Shown: positions 35,401-42,681 of the stretch, in pieces
Numbering within the stretch: position 1 is the stretch's first letter
How the letters are laid out: each line of letters starts with the position of its first letter
Source: an uncultured Methanomicrobiales archaeon
GTDB taxonomy: Archaea; Halobacteriota; Methanomicrobia; Methanomicrobiales; Methanospirillaceae
DNA length: 50,003 nt
Assembly: GCA_903926075.1 (NCBI GenBank)
Contig: CAIYHQ010000048.1
Coordinates: 1 to 50,003, forward strand
Direction of reading: 5' to 3'
Made by a program: the position numbers and the translations under genes
The notes under the pieces: generated by a model
What the model was told of the DNA's origin: nothing
Databases searched by the model: none
The model's input: the letters and a program-made list of their open reading frames with translations, nothing else

Positions 35401-35742
35401 TTCGGCAAACTGTGCTTTAGGCAGACCACCTTTTTGGAGATAGAAATCAGCACCACTATTGAATGCTTCAATTACAACCTCTTCGCGTCCTCTGCCAGTA
35501 AAAACAATGAATGGTATATCATTGCCACTTTCACGAAGAATTTTTAAAAATGTGATACCATCCATCTCCGGCATCTGATAATCTGAAATAATCGCATCAT
35601 AATATATTGATTTAAGACGAATGAGTGCTTCTTTAACAGAAGTCAATGTATCGACTTTAAATTCCCCATTCATCTCAAGAAAGACTTTGCATAATTCCAA
35701 TAGATCAGGTTCGTCATCAACATAGAGAACTGAAATTGTCAT
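32413..35742 (-). CDS. Receiver-PAS6-histidine kinase
   Basis: 1109 residues. Receiver 1-120 (LYVDDEPDLLE, ISDYQMPEMDG, FTGRGREE, YLQKGG). Six PAS domains: starts near YYRIVADLTYDWEYW, FLNSIIDQSPTSTW, QQYLDVAGVMLVV, KYRTYIDNSPDGIF, FLSTLMDTLPISIF and FTKEIIYNAKEGII, each ending in a DITE/DITD-type strand. Kinase region with His in SDVNRHDIKNK, NLIDNTIRHGE, WSDNGVGIP and GFGKNTGLGLFLSREIL, all intact. First gene of a two-gene operon with the 30587 kinase. Its N-terminal 200 residues are nearly identical to those of the pseudokinase at 40478-42679, showing a recent module duplication. Confidence 0.93.
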   Translation of the reverse strand: MTISVLYVDDEPDLLELCKVFLEMNGEFKVDTLTSVKEALIRLKSIYYDAIISDYQMPEMDGITFLKILRESGNDIPFIVFTGRGREEVVIEAFNSGADFYLQKGGLPKAQFAELSNQIRIAVERRTSEKSLKESEEYYRIVADLTYDWEYWIAPDAKFNYISPSCERITGYSPEEFYLDPNLLVTITHPDDRNKIIDYFSSLQELHDDHGVLDFRIITRDGEERWIGHEYQSVYDSNGYYLGKRGSIRDITERKKAEYKLQNSIRFLNSIIDQSPTSTWISDEKGTLIHLNRACCNLFNITKEEVVGQYNIFSDNLVENQGFLPLVRDVFDKQKVVHFEIIYDTSKLQNVKLIKSTFTILEVTIFPIFDTDGEISNAVVQHTNITDRKLAEKALRTKSDQIQQYLDVAGVMLVVLDRDGTISMINRKGCEILEYSKEEILGQNWFQKFLPVESQAEIKEIFDKIMNGNFASTEYYENSVLTKTKKKRIIAFHNTPMSGPEGIIGVLFSGNDITVQKQMENELRENEEKYRTYIDNSPDGIFIVDATGNYLDANPSACSMVGYSHEELLTLSIRDLNPLNSPKNSLLRFVKLKKTGKLKEELLLQKKNGETIPVILNAVELPNEKYIAFCTDITEHKQYEQQISEHSHFLSTLMDTLPISIFYKDVEGKYLGCNIQFEEYIGTARSDLIGKTVHEIFPKDLADIYKAADQTVFESRIIQNYETELIFFDGTRHNVIFYKAPFINNDGSVGGLIGTFLDITERKKVENALLESEQFTKEIIYNAKEGIIVYDRNFNYLIWNPFMELLTGITEPEALGKNAFDLFPHLLEQKVDILLKRALNGEVLQSPDIPYYVPKTKKSGWISGIYSPHFNGIREIIGIIGIIRDITDSKQFEEALDKANKKLNLLSDVNRHDIKNKVIAIQGFLQLARKRKSIEEIKPFLDKIEHSLKVIENRIDFSKDYQNLGILKPKWMKLSTIIAMTGNPAINIINETGSFQVFADPLFERVLHNLIDNTIRHGETATEVHISVITNNDNIRIIWSDNGVGIPSNQKEIIFERGFGKNTGLGLFLSREILAITGMTIKETGELGKGARFEITVPNGKWRFFEDLL

Positions 35743-35770
35743 TTGGTATTTCGTAGAATGTTTTTCGGGA

Positions 35771-35780
35771 TAATAAATAT
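35771..35780 (-). promoter_or_regulatory. TATA-like element for the 32413-35742 kinase gene
   Basis: ATATTTATTA on the minus strand is centred about 33 bases from the ATG, predicting a leader of about ten bases. Confidence 0.4.
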
Positions 35781-36021
35781 GTTGATAATTACTTCAGATT
35801 TAGTGTTGAAGATGTTACACAATTCATTTGATTTATACAATTGGAAGAATGGAGTCTAATTAAAAGTCAAAATTGATAGTAATTTTTGAGTGGATAGCCA
35901 AATATTATCCTTTTGTATCACTAATTTTCGTTCATACAATAACATCATATAATCTTCTCAATATGTAGTGTCTACTCATCTGGTAATATCGCGAGGATTC
36001 CTTTTTCGTTAATTTAGGAAT

Positions 36022-36031
36022 AAATATTTTA
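36022..36031 (+). promoter_or_regulatory. TATA-like element for the Fe-S protein gene
   Basis: AAATATTTTA is centred about 37 bases before the ATG at 36064, predicting a short leader of about ten bases. Confidence 0.4.
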
Positions 36032-36063
36032 ATCGTTGAACAGAGACAATATAACATAGAATT

Positions 36064-36717
36064 ATGGATGATTTCCTGAAAGAAAGATTAATAAAATATG
36101 ATACTTGGCTGGAACGAAAACAAATTTCATTTTCTTCAAAAATTATTCCCTTAAATAAATCTTTATCTGCTCAGCAATGGGTATTACCCTCAGAACAGGT
36201 ATTAAAGATATTGCGCAACGCACAATCCGTTGCAGTACAAAAATGCGGATGCCGATTACATTATTCTCGGTGCGATAATCCACTAGAAGTCTGTTTTGTA
36301 CTCAACAAGCTAGCTGAACTTTCCATTGCAAAAGGTCGAGCACGCCCAATTTCCATATCAGAAGCTATGGACATATTTCATAAATCAGATGAAAACGGGC
36401 TTATTCATCTTACTCTTTATCAACCTGACCATGAGATTTATGCACTATGCAACTGTTGTCCTTGCTGCTGTCATGATCTCCTGCTTATGAAGATATGCGA
36501 CCGCCGAGATCTAATTGCCCACTCTGAATATGTTGCAGTTACTAATATGGAATCCTGCAATAATTGCGGCAAATGCATTCAGAGATGTATTTTTGAAGCC
36601 AGGACTTTGAATAATAACCGGATGCAATACAATTCCAATTTATGTCTAGGTTGCGGACTTTGTTCCACGATTTGTGAGGTCAATGCAACCGTGATGATGC
36701 CAAGAAATCCTCAATAA
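36064..36717 (+). CDS. Cys-rich 4Fe-4S ferredoxin-type protein
   Basis: 217 residues. The C-terminal part (about 160-212) has two ferredoxin motifs, CNNCGKCIQRC and CLGCGLCSTIC, which bind two [4Fe-4S] clusters. The N-terminal part carries further Cys groups: CGCRLHYSRC (about 60-69) and CNCCPCCC (about 129-136), suggesting another metal site. A cytosolic electron-transfer or redox-sensing role is likely; no catalytic domain is recognised. It lies alone between two minus-strand kinase arrays and is transcribed against them, so a link to sensing, for example a redox input, is only a possibility. A T-run terminator follows. Confidence 0.88.
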   Translation: MDDFLKERLIKYDTWLERKQISFSSKIIPLNKSLSAQQWVLPSEQVLKILRNAQSVAVQKCGCRLHYSRCDNPLEVCFVLNKLAELSIAKGRARPISISEAMDIFHKSDENGLIHLTLYQPDHEIYALCNCCPCCCHDLLLMKICDRRDLIAHSEYVAVTNMESCNNCGKCIQRCIFEARTLNNNRMQYNSNLCLGCGLCSTICEVNATVMMPRNPQ

Positions 36718-36747
36718 AGAAGGAAATCAAGGAAATTTCTCTTCGCG

Positions 36748-36756
36748 TTTTTTTTT
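36748..36756 (+). terminator. Poly-T terminator after the Fe-S protein gene
   Basis: Nine consecutive T about 30 bases after the stop codon, in a pyrimidine-rich context. No stem-loop is needed in archaea. The rest of 36718-36912 shows no recognisable feature. Confidence 0.5.
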
Positions 36757-36912
36757 GTTTCCTGAATATTACACTGCAATTCAAAATATGATACAGCTTT
36801 TCAACCGCATGAATAGTTCCGATAGGAAAGGATATATTTAGATTGGGAACAATTTCATATGTTCCTGGTTTTTTGGGCTTAAATCAATTAGACCACGAAC
36901 ACTCTTATTCTT

Positions 36913-36987
36913 TTAGTGGCAAACTTGGGCTTCAAGAAAATCAGGTTCATCATCGACATAGAGGACGCGGATTAGATCGTCATTCAT
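36913..36987 (-). pseudogene. Truncated start of one more receiver-kinase gene
   Basis: The minus strand reads MNDDLIRVLYVDDEPDFLE, then AQVCH and a TAA: 24 codons. The first 19 residues match the start of the 30587-32416 kinase almost exactly (MNDDLIHVLYVDDEPDFLE). Its ATG overlaps the stop of the 36984-40481 kinase in the same ATGA arrangement as the other array junctions. The homology stops right after GATTTTCTTGAA. The rest of the gene has been deleted from the array. Confidence 0.75.
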
Positions 36988-39900
36988 AGCGAATTCTCAA
37001 TAAAACGCCACTTCCCATTCGGTACTGTAATCTCGAACCTTGCCCCTTTACCTTGCTCACCTTTTTCACAAATAGTGATACCAGTTATACCTAAAATCTC
37101 ACGGGAAAGAGAAAGTCCTAATCCAGTATTCTTCCCATACCCCCGTTCGAAGATTCGCTCCTTATCCTCAATTGGTACACCATTGCCATCATCCTCGCAC
37201 ACTATTATTTTATCTTCATCACATTCCTCAACATAGAACCGAATGGTCGTTATTTTCCCGCCATAGCGAATTGCATTGTCCATTAGATTATAACAGACCT
37301 TTACAAACAACGGGTCTGCGAACACTTCTGCACTCACTGGAATATCGTTTTTTATTTTGATGTACTCCAGTGGGGCTTCCTTTGCAACATCGTTCACTAG
37401 CATGTGAACATTCTGCCATGAAGGGGAATGAACACCAATCTGCTCGTATTCTTTGGTGAACCTGATCATGGATGAAATTCGTTGTGCAGCGATACTGGCT
37501 TTCTGAAAATATTCAGCAAATCTTGGTTCATCCTTTTTTTTCTCAAGAATAGAAAGATAACCTTGTAACATCGTGAGCTGGTTGTTGATATCATGACGGG
37601 TGATGCCATTGAGCAGGTTAAGTTGTCGATTTGCTCTACGGAGAGTATCTTCAGCTCTCTTGCGTTCAGTGATATCATGACAGATGCCCAGGAAGGAAAC
37701 AATGTTTCCGCAGGAATCACGTATGGGAGAAGCTGTTGTGGTATGCCACTTCCATATACCCTCCTTGTGCCTAATCCGGTACTCGATCCCGCTTTTCTTT
37801 TCCCCGCTCATAAGAGTTTGCTGCACGAATTCATGACATGCGGGAAGATCATTGATATGAATAAAAGCATCAAATGATTTTCCAACAACTTCGCTGGAAT
37901 CATGCCCTAGCATGTCAGTCCATGTAGGGGAGACATAGGTAAAAATCCCATCAGGTGTCAGCGAATAGATGATATCATTCGCGTTCTCCACATATGAGCG
38001 GAACTTTTCCTCGCTCTGCTGTAAGGCATGTTGTGAATGTCTCTGTTCGGTGATGTCAGTCAGTACATTTAATATTGCAGGAGAATTGTCGAATTCAATG
38101 ATAGAACCACGGATAAGAACAATCCGCCGACCTCTCACATGAGATAGGAGTTCAATTTCATACGGATCATCGAGCCCGGTTTCAATCCGCTTTTGAATTG
38201 CTGCGGCAATACGTGGATGATATTCAGGAGTTATATAATCATAAATCGATTTGTTCATAACCTGATCCGGACTTATCCCCATGGTGTCAATCATTGCGGG
38301 ATTGACATATTGAATGATCCCGTTCCTATGTACTAGTACGAGATCTGGTAAATGATCAAGAACCATGCGGAAATTATCCTGGCTTTTCCTTAAAGCAGTT
38401 TCAATCTCTTTTTGTTCTGTAATATCTCTAATAATTCCAAGAATCGCCGGTTGATTTTGATAGAGGATCCGGTTTACAAAAAACTCGCAGTCAAGAACTT
38501 TACCACTCTTTTTAATTATTCTCCCTGTAAAGTTTGGAGGGAGATTACGACCAGAGATTCTCTGTTTCCCAGATTCACGGAGGCGAATCCGGTCATCTGG
38601 ATGGACGAGAACCCATATGTCCATTGCCAAGAGCTCTTCATTAGTATAACCGGTGAGATCCGCTGCCATCTTATTGGCAAAAAGGATATGGTGATCCCGG
38701 TAAATATAAACGGCATTATAACTGTTCTCGACAACAGTTCGATAAAGTTCCTCGCTTTCGATTAGTGATTCCTCAGTTTTCTTGCGTTCGGTGATGTCAA
38801 GTAATGATATAATAACAGCATAGGGTTTCGAATCACCCTGCCTAATAAGAGGGCTTGTGTTGATATTAACCCATGAAAATCTTCCATCAGCACTCGTGAT
38901 GCCCATGACAACATTTTTGTATGCTTCACCGGTTGCGAGAGTATACATGGAAGGGTGATCAGAATCTAAAAATTCTGTTCCATCTTCGTGGATTGTTTTC
39001 CACTTCTGGCCAGTTTGCGTATGCCCAACCATTTCCATGGCTGTGACACCAAATAACTTTTCTGCTGCGGTATTCCATGTAACTATCTCTCCCGTTTTCT
39101 CCTGGAGAATGATAGCTTCATTAACAGATACTACAAGTGTCCTATATCGCTCTTCACTTTCTTTGAGCGATTCTTCGTTTAATTTTCTGTCTGTAATATC
39201 TTCAAGAGTCTCTACTGCTCCAATAATATTACCTTCTGAATCTTTTATTGTCGATGCAGTAAAAAAGAGCCATACTCCACTCGTACCCATATGAGGAAAA
39301 AAGTCAGTTGCCTCATAACCCTCTTCAACATATTTGGAATGTTCATATTTTCCTGGATACCATAGAGGGATTTTGTCAATATTACGCTCAATAAGTAGAT
39401 CTGCCATTACTGGACGTTCTTTTTCATAAAACGCCCTCCAGGCAAAGGTTGTACCTAATACTTCTTCAGCATTAATCCGGCTGTATTTTTCAAGAGCTTT
39501 ATTCCAACTTATAATTTTATGATCTTTGTCTATTACAAACTGTGGAGTCGGAGAGCCATGAACAATCCCCTGAAATTTTTTCTCACTCTCATGAAGTGCC
39601 TGAGTAGCAACTTTATTCTCTTCAAATTGTTGTCGTAATTCTTCTTCAGCAGAGGCTATTTGTTCATATGCTGCCCGAAGTTCATAGTTTTTCTCATTTA
39701 ACGCTAATTCGCGTTCTTTTAACTCGGTGATATCCCGACCTACTGACTGATATTCCTTTAACTTACCATTAGTGTCAAAAATAGCACGATCAACCCATCT
39801 TTGCCATCGGGTACTGCCGTCTGGAAGATAAATTTGTTGTTCGATTGTTACAAACGGGTTATTCTGAGTGAGGGAAGAAATTAGTTTACCAACATTCTGA

Positions 39901-40481
39901 TTGTCTTTCAGAGGCATTTTTGGCTTGAATTTACTGCCTATAATTTCTTTGCGATCAAATTCGAAATATCGACAATAGGCTTCATTCACAAATACATGCG
40001 TTCCATCAGGAAGAAACCGGCAGATAAATTCACTCTGATCCTCAACAACACTCCTGTACCGCTCCTCGCTCTCTTTCAACAAATTTTCTGTACGTTTTCG
40101 GGATGCTGCATAACGAATTTTGTTTGAAAGTTCTGTAAATTGTGCTTTTGGTGCACCACCTTTCTGAATATAAAAATCTGCTCCACAGTTAAGAGCTTCA
40201 ATTACGACTTCTTCACGCCCCCTTCCAGTAAAAACGATAAATGGTGTTTGATTCCCCATTTTTTTAAGATGTCGCAGGAACTGGATCCCATCCATTTCCT
40301 GCATCTCATAGTCTGACACTATGACATCGTAATGAGTGGAATTTATGCAGTCCAATGCATCCTGAATTGATACGGCTGTATCGACAATAATCATCCCATC
40401 TTTCTCAAGGAACAGTTTTCCTACGTTTAAAAGTACAGGTTCGTCATCGACATAGAGGATCCTAATCGGAACTTCATTCAT
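36984..40481 (-). CDS. Receiver-PAS6-histidine kinase
   Basis: 1165 residues, the largest sensor here. Receiver 1-120 (LYVDDEPVLLN, VSDYEMQEMDG). PAS1 at about 138-255 (SVVEDQSEFICRF). Coiled coil at about 255-300. PAS2 at about 300-425 (GIVHGSPTPQFVIDKD). PAS3 at about 435-560 (VVSVNEAIILQEKTG). PAS4 at about 565-690 (VVENSYNAVYIYRD). PAS5 at about 690-805 (VLDHLPDLVLVHRNG). PAS6 at about 815-935 (YVENANDIIYSLTPDG). Kinase core with His in NGITRHDINNQ, NLMDNAIRYG, CEDDGNGVP and GYGKNTGLGLSLSREIL, intact. Its ATG overlaps the stop of the upstream gene. The first half is a close paralog of the 45381-48671 kinase. Confidence 0.93.
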   Translation of the reverse strand: MNEVPIRILYVDDEPVLLNVGKLFLEKDGMIIVDTAVSIQDALDCINSTHYDVIVSDYEMQEMDGIQFLRHLKKMGNQTPFIVFTGRGREEVVIEALNCGADFYIQKGGAPKAQFTELSNKIRYAASRKRTENLLKESEERYRSVVEDQSEFICRFLPDGTHVFVNEAYCRYFEFDRKEIIGSKFKPKMPLKDNQNVGKLISSLTQNNPFVTIEQQIYLPDGSTRWQRWVDRAIFDTNGKLKEYQSVGRDITELKERELALNEKNYELRAAYEQIASAEEELRQQFEENKVATQALHESEKKFQGIVHGSPTPQFVIDKDHKIISWNKALEKYSRINAEEVLGTTFAWRAFYEKERPVMADLLIERNIDKIPLWYPGKYEHSKYVEEGYEATDFFPHMGTSGVWLFFTASTIKDSEGNIIGAVETLEDITDRKLNEESLKESEERYRTLVVSVNEAIILQEKTGEIVTWNTAAEKLFGVTAMEMVGHTQTGQKWKTIHEDGTEFLDSDHPSMYTLATGEAYKNVVMGITSADGRFSWVNINTSPLIRQGDSKPYAVIISLLDITERKKTEESLIESEELYRTVVENSYNAVYIYRDHHILFANKMAADLTGYTNEELLAMDIWVLVHPDDRIRLRESGKQRISGRNLPPNFTGRIIKKSGKVLDCEFFVNRILYQNQPAILGIIRDITEQKEIETALRKSQDNFRMVLDHLPDLVLVHRNGIIQYVNPAMIDTMGISPDQVMNKSIYDYITPEYHPRIAAAIQKRIETGLDDPYEIELLSHVRGRRIVLIRGSIIEFDNSPAILNVLTDITEQRHSQHALQQSEEKFRSYVENANDIIYSLTPDGIFTYVSPTWTDMLGHDSSEVVGKSFDAFIHINDLPACHEFVQQTLMSGEKKSGIEYRIRHKEGIWKWHTTTASPIRDSCGNIVSFLGICHDITERKRAEDTLRRANRQLNLLNGITRHDINNQLTMLQGYLSILEKKKDEPRFAEYFQKASIAAQRISSMIRFTKEYEQIGVHSPSWQNVHMLVNDVAKEAPLEYIKIKNDIPVSAEVFADPLFVKVCYNLMDNAIRYGGKITTIRFYVEECDEDKIIVCEDDGNGVPIEDKERIFERGYGKNTGLGLSLSREILGITGITICEKGEQGKGARFEITVPNGKWRFIENSL

Positions 40482-42679
40482 AGTAAATCCTCAATAAAAC
40501 GCCACTTTCCATTCGGCACGATTATCTCAAATTTTACTCCATACCCCGATTCTCCAGTTTCTTGGATAGTAATATCAGTTATGCTAAGAATTTCACGGAT
40601 AAAGAATAGATCATAATCTGAATAGTTTCTGTGAATTGGCTGAAAAATACTTTCCTTTTTCTCAAAAGGAATACCAATTCCATTGTCTGTGAAGATAATT
40701 CGAATGTTGTCCTTTTCAGTTACGACATATATATTAATATCAGTTGCAGTTTCTCCATAACGGATTGTATTTTCAACCAGATAAAGAAACATATTCGCTA
40801 TGAGAGGATCTGCAAATATCTCAAGATTTCTTATTTCACAAGCGAGGTGTACAGAAGAGTTGCTGGCTAATACAACCAATTTGAACAAATTCATCCATTT
40901 TGGAGGCTTTACACCTAAGTCTTGATAACACTGTGAAAATTTTATTTGAGTTTCAATATTTTTAGCCAAATCATATATCTTATCGAAGAAAGATTCTATC
41001 TCTTTAATATTTTTTATTTTATCTATATAGTGTAAGAAACTCTGAATTGTTATCACTTTGTTCATTATATTATTGCGAGTAATATTCGAAAATAAATTCA
41101 GTTTTTGGATTGCATTTTGGACTGCTTTTTCCATTTGTCTTCTTTCTGTTATATCACGAGCAACCGAAATTGCAACTTCGTTCCCTTTCAGTTTTAAAAT
41201 CCGGGTACTGATTTCCACTGGAAATTCTGTTCCATCTTTTCGCCGATGTATAGCATCAAACACTCCACTTTTGTTTAGAGAGAGATCGATGCTAATCTTT
41301 GGAATTTTAGGAAGATGCTTAGAAGATACAATATCAAATGGTGTTTTTTGGAGTAATTCATCTTGGGTCATGCCTAGACGTTGACAGGCAATATTATTTA
41401 CTTTGATATACTTTCCAGGAGTTCCATCTGGTGAAATATAGTGTAGGAATATTGCATCGTTGGCACCTTCAAATATACCTTTAAATAATTCTTCCTTCTC
41501 TTTGAGTGTTTCTTCCATCTGTATATGGGAAGAGATATCATTTCCTGAAAATAATATTCCACAAATCCCCTCGCGATCTTGAATGAATGCGTTATGAAAT
41601 GCAATGATTCGTTTCTTATTCGTTTTGGTTAGAATCGGATTTTCATAGTACTCAACCGTTGCCATATCAGCGTTCATAATTTTGTTAAAAATACCCCTCA
41701 CTTCTACACGCAATTCCTCAGGAATGAACATTTCAAACCAGTTTCTGCCAACTATTTCTTCCTTAGTGTACTCAAGAATTTCACACCCTTTTCTGTTGAT
41801 CATTGTGACAATTCCATTTCGGTTGAGCACAACCAACATCACACCTGCTATATCAACGTATTGCTGTGCTTGGTCACGTTCGGCTTGGAGAGTTTCCTCT
41901 AATATTTTTCGATCAGTAATATCACGATTACTACCACGATTTCCCCAGTAATCTCCGTTAATTTTATATACTGGTTGGCATTCGTGTTCTATCCACTTTA
42001 ATTCACCGGTTTTTGTAATGATTCGATACGGAAGTGTTTCATTTTTTTCATGAGGGGTCAAAGCATTATTAAGATGATTTTTAATCTTGATTTGATCATC
42101 AGGATGTGTTATTTTAATTAAGAGGTTCGGGTCAAGGTAAAACTCTTCAGGAGAATAACCGGTTATTCGTTCACAGGAGGGAGAGATATAATTAAATTCT
42201 CCATCGGGTGCAATCCAATATTCCCAGTCATAAGTAAAATCTGCTACAATTCGATAGTACTCCTCACTTTCCTTTAATGACTTTTCCGAAGTGCGTCGTT
42301 CTACCGCTATTCGTATCTGATTGGAAAGTTCGGCAAATTGTGCATTAGGTTGACCACCTTTTTGGAGATAGAAATCAGCACCACTATTGAATGCTTCGAT
42401 TACAACCTCTTCTCGTCCTCGACCAGTAAAGACGATGAATGGTATATCATTGCCACTTTCACGAAGAATTTTTAAAAATGTGATACCATCCATTTCTGAC
42501 ATCTGATAATCTGAAATAATCGCATCATAATATACAGATTTAAGATGAATGAGTGCTTCTTTAACAGAAGTCAATGTATCGACTTTAAATTCCCCATTCA
42601 TCTCAAGAAAGACTTTGCATAATTCCAATAGATCAGGCTCGTCATCGACATAGAGGATTCTAATTGAAACTTCGTTCAT
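40478..42679 (-). CDS. Receiver-PAS3-pseudokinase (lost phosphoacceptor His and ATP lid)
   Basis: 733 residues from the ATG at 42679; a TTG at 42685 overlapping the upstream stop is less likely. Receiver 1-120 intact (LYVDDEPDLLE, ISDYQMSEMDG). PAS domains at about 135-255 (YYRIVADFTYDWEYW), 262-385 (YVDIAGVMLVVLNRNG) and 388-510 (IFEGANDAIFLHYISPDG). In the kinase region the conserved SSITRHDIxNQ reads SNITRNNIMNK, with Asn instead of the phosphoacceptor His. The G2 lid GFGKNTGLGLFL reads PIHRNYSDYDLFF, without glycines. The N box (LVENTIRYGE) and G1 (DNGIGIP) remain. The frame is open and the rest is well conserved, so this looks like a maintained regulatory pseudokinase rather than a decayed gene. 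Confidence 0.9.
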   Translation of the reverse strand: MNEVSIRILYVDDEPDLLELCKVFLEMNGEFKVDTLTSVKEALIHLKSVYYDAIISDYQMSEMDGITFLKILRESGNDIPFIVFTGRGREEVVIEAFNSGADFYLQKGGQPNAQFAELSNQIRIAVERRTSEKSLKESEEYYRIVADFTYDWEYWIAPDGEFNYISPSCERITGYSPEEFYLDPNLLIKITHPDDQIKIKNHLNNALTPHEKNETLPYRIITKTGELKWIEHECQPVYKINGDYWGNRGSNRDITDRKILEETLQAERDQAQQYVDIAGVMLVVLNRNGIVTMINRKGCEILEYTKEEIVGRNWFEMFIPEELRVEVRGIFNKIMNADMATVEYYENPILTKTNKKRIIAFHNAFIQDREGICGILFSGNDISSHIQMEETLKEKEELFKGIFEGANDAIFLHYISPDGTPGKYIKVNNIACQRLGMTQDELLQKTPFDIVSSKHLPKIPKISIDLSLNKSGVFDAIHRRKDGTEFPVEISTRILKLKGNEVAISVARDITERRQMEKAVQNAIQKLNLFSNITRNNIMNKVITIQSFLHYIDKIKNIKEIESFFDKIYDLAKNIETQIKFSQCYQDLGVKPPKWMNLFKLVVLASNSSVHLACEIRNLEIFADPLIANMFLYLVENTIRYGETATDINIYVVTEKDNIRIIFTDNGIGIPFEKKESIFQPIHRNYSDYDLFFIREILSITDITIQETGESGYGVKFEIIVPNGKWRFIEDLL

Positions 42680-42681
42680 AA

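Larger units (their letters stand above)
35743..36063. other. 321-base divergent intergenic region
   Basis: It separates the minus-strand kinase gene (ATG at 35742) from the plus-strand Fe-S protein gene (ATG at 36064). Apart from a TATA-like element near each gene I see no open frame, hairpin or repeat. It is A/T-rich. Confidence 0.6.
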
